This document shows positions 62,010 to 64,000 of a DNA stretch of 64,000 nucleotides, one piece after another. The number at the start of each line of letters is the position of its first letter. The first letter of the stretch is position 1. The notes under the pieces are model-generated. The model was given only the letters and a program-made list of their open reading frames with translations. It was not told the DNA's origin and did no database searches. Where the stretch lies: the NCBI GenBank assembly GCA_965656185.1, contig CBFHJH010000002.1, forward strand, positions 124,001 to 188,000. The letters are read 5' to 3'. Source of the stretch: Croceimicrobium sp965656185. Lineage in GTDB: Bacteria; Bacteroidota; Bacteroidia; Flavobacteriales; Schleiferiaceae. A program made the position numbers and the translations under genes.

Positions 62010-64000
62010 ATGCACAAAATTCACTTTTTAGCCTTTGGCTTGATCTTTTTCCTTTTTACCGCCCAAGCACAAGAAGGCCCTAAACTGGGCTTGATCTTAA
62101 GTGGCGGCGGCGCTAAAGGGATGGCCCACGTTGGAGTGCTTAAAGCCATGGAAGAAGCAGGCTTGCGCCCCGATTTTATTGCCGGGACCAGTATGGGATC
62201 TATTGTGGGCGGTTTGTATGCTTTAGGCTATTCTGCCGATGAGATCGATCGTATTTTACGGGAGGTAGATTGGGATCAATTACTCTCTAATGAGGTGCCG
62301 CTCAATTACATTGCCTTCGAAGAAAAAGAATACTACGATCGCTATCTCCTAGAATTTCCCATGCAGGGTTTTCGACCTAAGATTGGCACTGGACTGATTC
62401 GCGGACAGATGCTCAGCGAATTGATGCATTACTATTTCTGGCCAGCCCATCAGTACGATCATTTCGACGATTTCCCAATACCTTTTCGCTGCGTAGCTAC
62501 CGACGTCAAGAATGGCCAACCCTTGGTAATCGAAAGTGGCCCTATGCCCGCAGCCTTGCGAGCTAGCATGGCTATACCCACTGCTTTTACGGCGGTTTAT
62601 CGGGGCGATACCTTATTAGTAGATGGCGGAGTACTTAACAATTTCCCGGTAGAACTGGCTCAGGCGAGGGGCATGGACTATATCATCGGGGTAAATGTTG
62701 GTACCGATCCGGAGGCTGAACTGCCAGAAGATATGTCCAATATCCTGATGCGCCTGGCCATGCTTGAATCTACCGAAAAACTTAAGTCTCAGATCGAGGC
62801 TTGCGATATCTATTTGCAACCGCCTTTGCAAGATTATTCTTCGGCCAGTTTTAGTAAGGCGGAAGAGATTTTGGCCATAGGGGATAGTACTGGGGCTAAA
62901 TTCTTACCGGCCATGCAGGCCTTGGCACGCAAAATGGGGCTAGATAGTAATCTAAGCCATCAGCCTTTGGCCGAGTTTCTTATCGATGTAGATAGCATAG
63001 AAATTCGAGGAAATCAGCTTTTTTCGGATGCCTTGATTCTCAAGAAATTGGGAATTGAAGTGGGGCAGTCGGTACATCGGAGGGATCTGGAGCAAGGTAT
63101 TCGCCGGGTCTTTGGTATTAATGGCTTTAAAAATGTGAATTACGATTTTAAGCAAGTGGGAGACCAGCGGATCTTAGAGATCCAGGTATTGGAAAAAGAA
63201 CGGAATTACCTCTTTGCTTCCGTGCATGCCGATAACCTTTTTTCTTCGGGAATCGTACTTAACTATACCAGCCGTGATCTTATCTTCTCCGAGTCGCGTA
63301 CGGTTTTTAGTCTCGACATTTCCCGCAATCCTCGCTTTCGCTTCGATTATTATAAGTACCTCTCACAGAACAAGCGCTTTGCCCTCAATTTGCGCTACGA
63401 TTATACCGCCCAGCAATTGCCGATCTACGATGAAGGGGAGCTGCAGGATATTTCCCTTTCTTTCGACAATCGCTTGCATCTGGAGGTCATGACTACCCAG
63501 TCATTGAAGGAATCTTACGCCTTAGGAGTCTTTCATGAACGAAACCGGAGTATTTTCCGCATCGGCAATGAATTACCAGAAGGCCTGCGCTACAGCAATC
63601 AGAATAATTCCGGAGTCCGCTTTTGGCATACGGCCAATGATCTTAATGATCGTAATTTCCCGGTGCGGGGTGGGGAGTCGCTGATCATTGCTAATTTCTA
63701 TTTTGACAATAACAATAGCATCGCTTTAGAACGGGGTGTCGATTCCATTCAGTTTCCTGATTTGCCCGGTATTTGGTTTGCCGGAACCGACATTAACGAC
63801 CTTATTCAAGAGCTTAGCCCCCAATCTTATTTAGATCTGCTTTGGTCTTACCGCAGTTACCAGTACCTCAATGAACATTGGCAGTTGGTGCCTTACGGCG
63901 GATTAGGCCTAAGTTTAGGAGACGCCCAGCGCAACTCGGTGGTGCAAGGCTTTAGGTTGGGCGGGATGCAAAGGGTTTTTCGCCGTGATATTCGCGTGCT
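62010..64000 (+). CDS. PlpD-like patatin phospholipase with POTRA and outer-membrane barrel, partial
   Basis: Frame open from ATG 62010 to the right edge (over 660 residues). The signal peptide (MHKIHFLAFGLIFFLFTAQAQ region) precedes a patatin domain with the oxyanion loop GGGAKG, the nucleophile GTSMG near residue 60 and DGG near residue 206. A POTRA-like repeat follows (VDSIEIRGNQLFSDALIL to DQRILEIQVLEKE, about 325-400). After it come alternating beta strands of a 16-stranded type barrel (FASVHADNLFSSGIVLNY, FPVRGGESLIIANFYF). This order is that of type Vd PlpD proteins, where the lipase is exposed through the barrel. The end of the barrel lies outside the window. Confidence 0.9.
   Translation, partial: MHKIHFLAFGLIFFLFTAQAQEGPKLGLILSGGGAKGMAHVGVLKAMEEAGLRPDFIAGTSMGSIVGGLYALGYSADEIDRILREVDWDQLLSNEVPLNYIAFEEKEYYDRYLLEFPMQGFRPKIGTGLIRGQMLSELMHYYFWPAHQYDHFDDFPIPFRCVATDVKNGQPLVIESGPMPAALRASMAIPTAFTAVYRGDTLLVDGGVLNNFPVELAQARGMDYIIGVNVGTDPEAELPEDMSNILMRLAMLESTEKLKSQIEACDIYLQPPLQDYSSASFSKAEEILAIGDSTGAKFLPAMQALARKMGLDSNLSHQPLAEFLIDVDSIEIRGNQLFSDALILKKLGIEVGQSVHRRDLEQGIRRVFGINGFKNVNYDFKQVGDQRILEIQVLEKERNYLFASVHADNLFSSGIVLNYTSRDLIFSESRTVFSLDISRNPRFRFDYYKYLSQNKRFALNLRYDYTAQQLPIYDEGELQDISLSFDNRLHLEVMTTQSLKESYALGVFHERNRSIFRIGNELPEGLRYSNQNNSGVRFWHTANDLNDRNFPVRGGESLIIANFYFDNNNSIALERGVDSIQFPDLPGIWFAGTDINDLIQELSPQSYLDLLWSYRSYQYLNEHWQLVPYGGLGLSLGDAQRNSVVQGFRLGGMQRVFRRDIRV

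Noticed and set aside
1..64000. Mobile elements, prophage, CRISPR, tRNA or rRNA genes
   Set aside because: No transposase or integrase, no regularly spaced repeats and no cloverleaf-like intergenic sequence were seen; gene content is ordinary core and T9SS cargo.

Overview
The window is chromosomal DNA of a member of the Bacteroidota, most likely a marine-type Flavobacteriales relative. Several things point that way. Four secreted proteins carry type IX secretion (T9SS) C-terminal sorting domains, of both type A and type B (gliding-associated). Many genes are preceded by the Bacteroidota promoter box TAnnTTTG. Methionine synthase is split into two genes, and DUF3822, DUF4476, DUF4920 and stand-alone MnmD are present. 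Genes are dense, often with ATGA stop/start overlaps. I see no mobile element, CRISPR array, rRNA or tRNA gene.

Layout: 1-8.4 kb, minus-strand run: M1 metallopeptidase (cut by the left edge), TIGR01777 epimerase, two T9SS cargo proteins, a NUDIX hydrolase, MnmD, a one-heme cytochrome lipoprotein and a DUF4920 lipoprotein. 8.4-15.9 kb, amino-acid and one-carbon block: ilvE, metK, then divergently metH (two genes) and metF. The metK/metH intergenic region holds a SAM-I riboswitch facing metH and a SAM-II-like pseudoknot facing metK. 16-20.8 kb: PhoH, PEP carboxykinase, DUF423, DUF4476. 20.9-26 kb: saccharopine-dehydrogenase-like enzyme, trmN6-rimM-rpsP, a CDF-type transporter and a patatin. 26.1-28.7 kb: histidine kinase and LytTR regulator. 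28.7-36 kb: glycogen/alpha-glucan block (GH31, UspA, CBM48 protein, GlgB) and a T9SS protein whose signal peptide is cut off by an in-frame stop. 36-43 kb: dnaE fused to an exonuclease, trxA, DUF58, alkaline phosphatase. 43-47 kb: secreted GH13 amylase. 47-54 kb: housekeeping (rdgB, rsmD, RecD-like helicase, gluQ, acyltransferase, SDR, SRAP). 54-64 kb: GH-A lipoprotein, a second DnaE plus DinB cassette, hemolysin III, a secreted EEP-family nuclease and a PlpD-like patatin/beta-barrel protein (cut by the right edge).

The most interesting signal is a 25-bp palindromic operator (GTGTA, 5 bases, TACAC, with ACTT/AAGT flanks). It occurs five times, always upstream of or between genes for alpha-glucan turnover (GH31, CBM48, GlgB, secreted GH13) and gluconeogenesis (pckA). 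This suggests an unnamed regulon linking glycogen with PEP carboxykinase. The second is the back-to-back pair of different SAM riboswitch classes. For the SAM-I element an expression platform can be drawn: an 11-bp alternative helix and a hairpin covering the metH start.

Two runs of exactly 98 N interrupt genes. In both, the flanks join into a perfect family-like frame when the N run and one shared base are removed, so they look like assembly placeholders rather than missing sequence.
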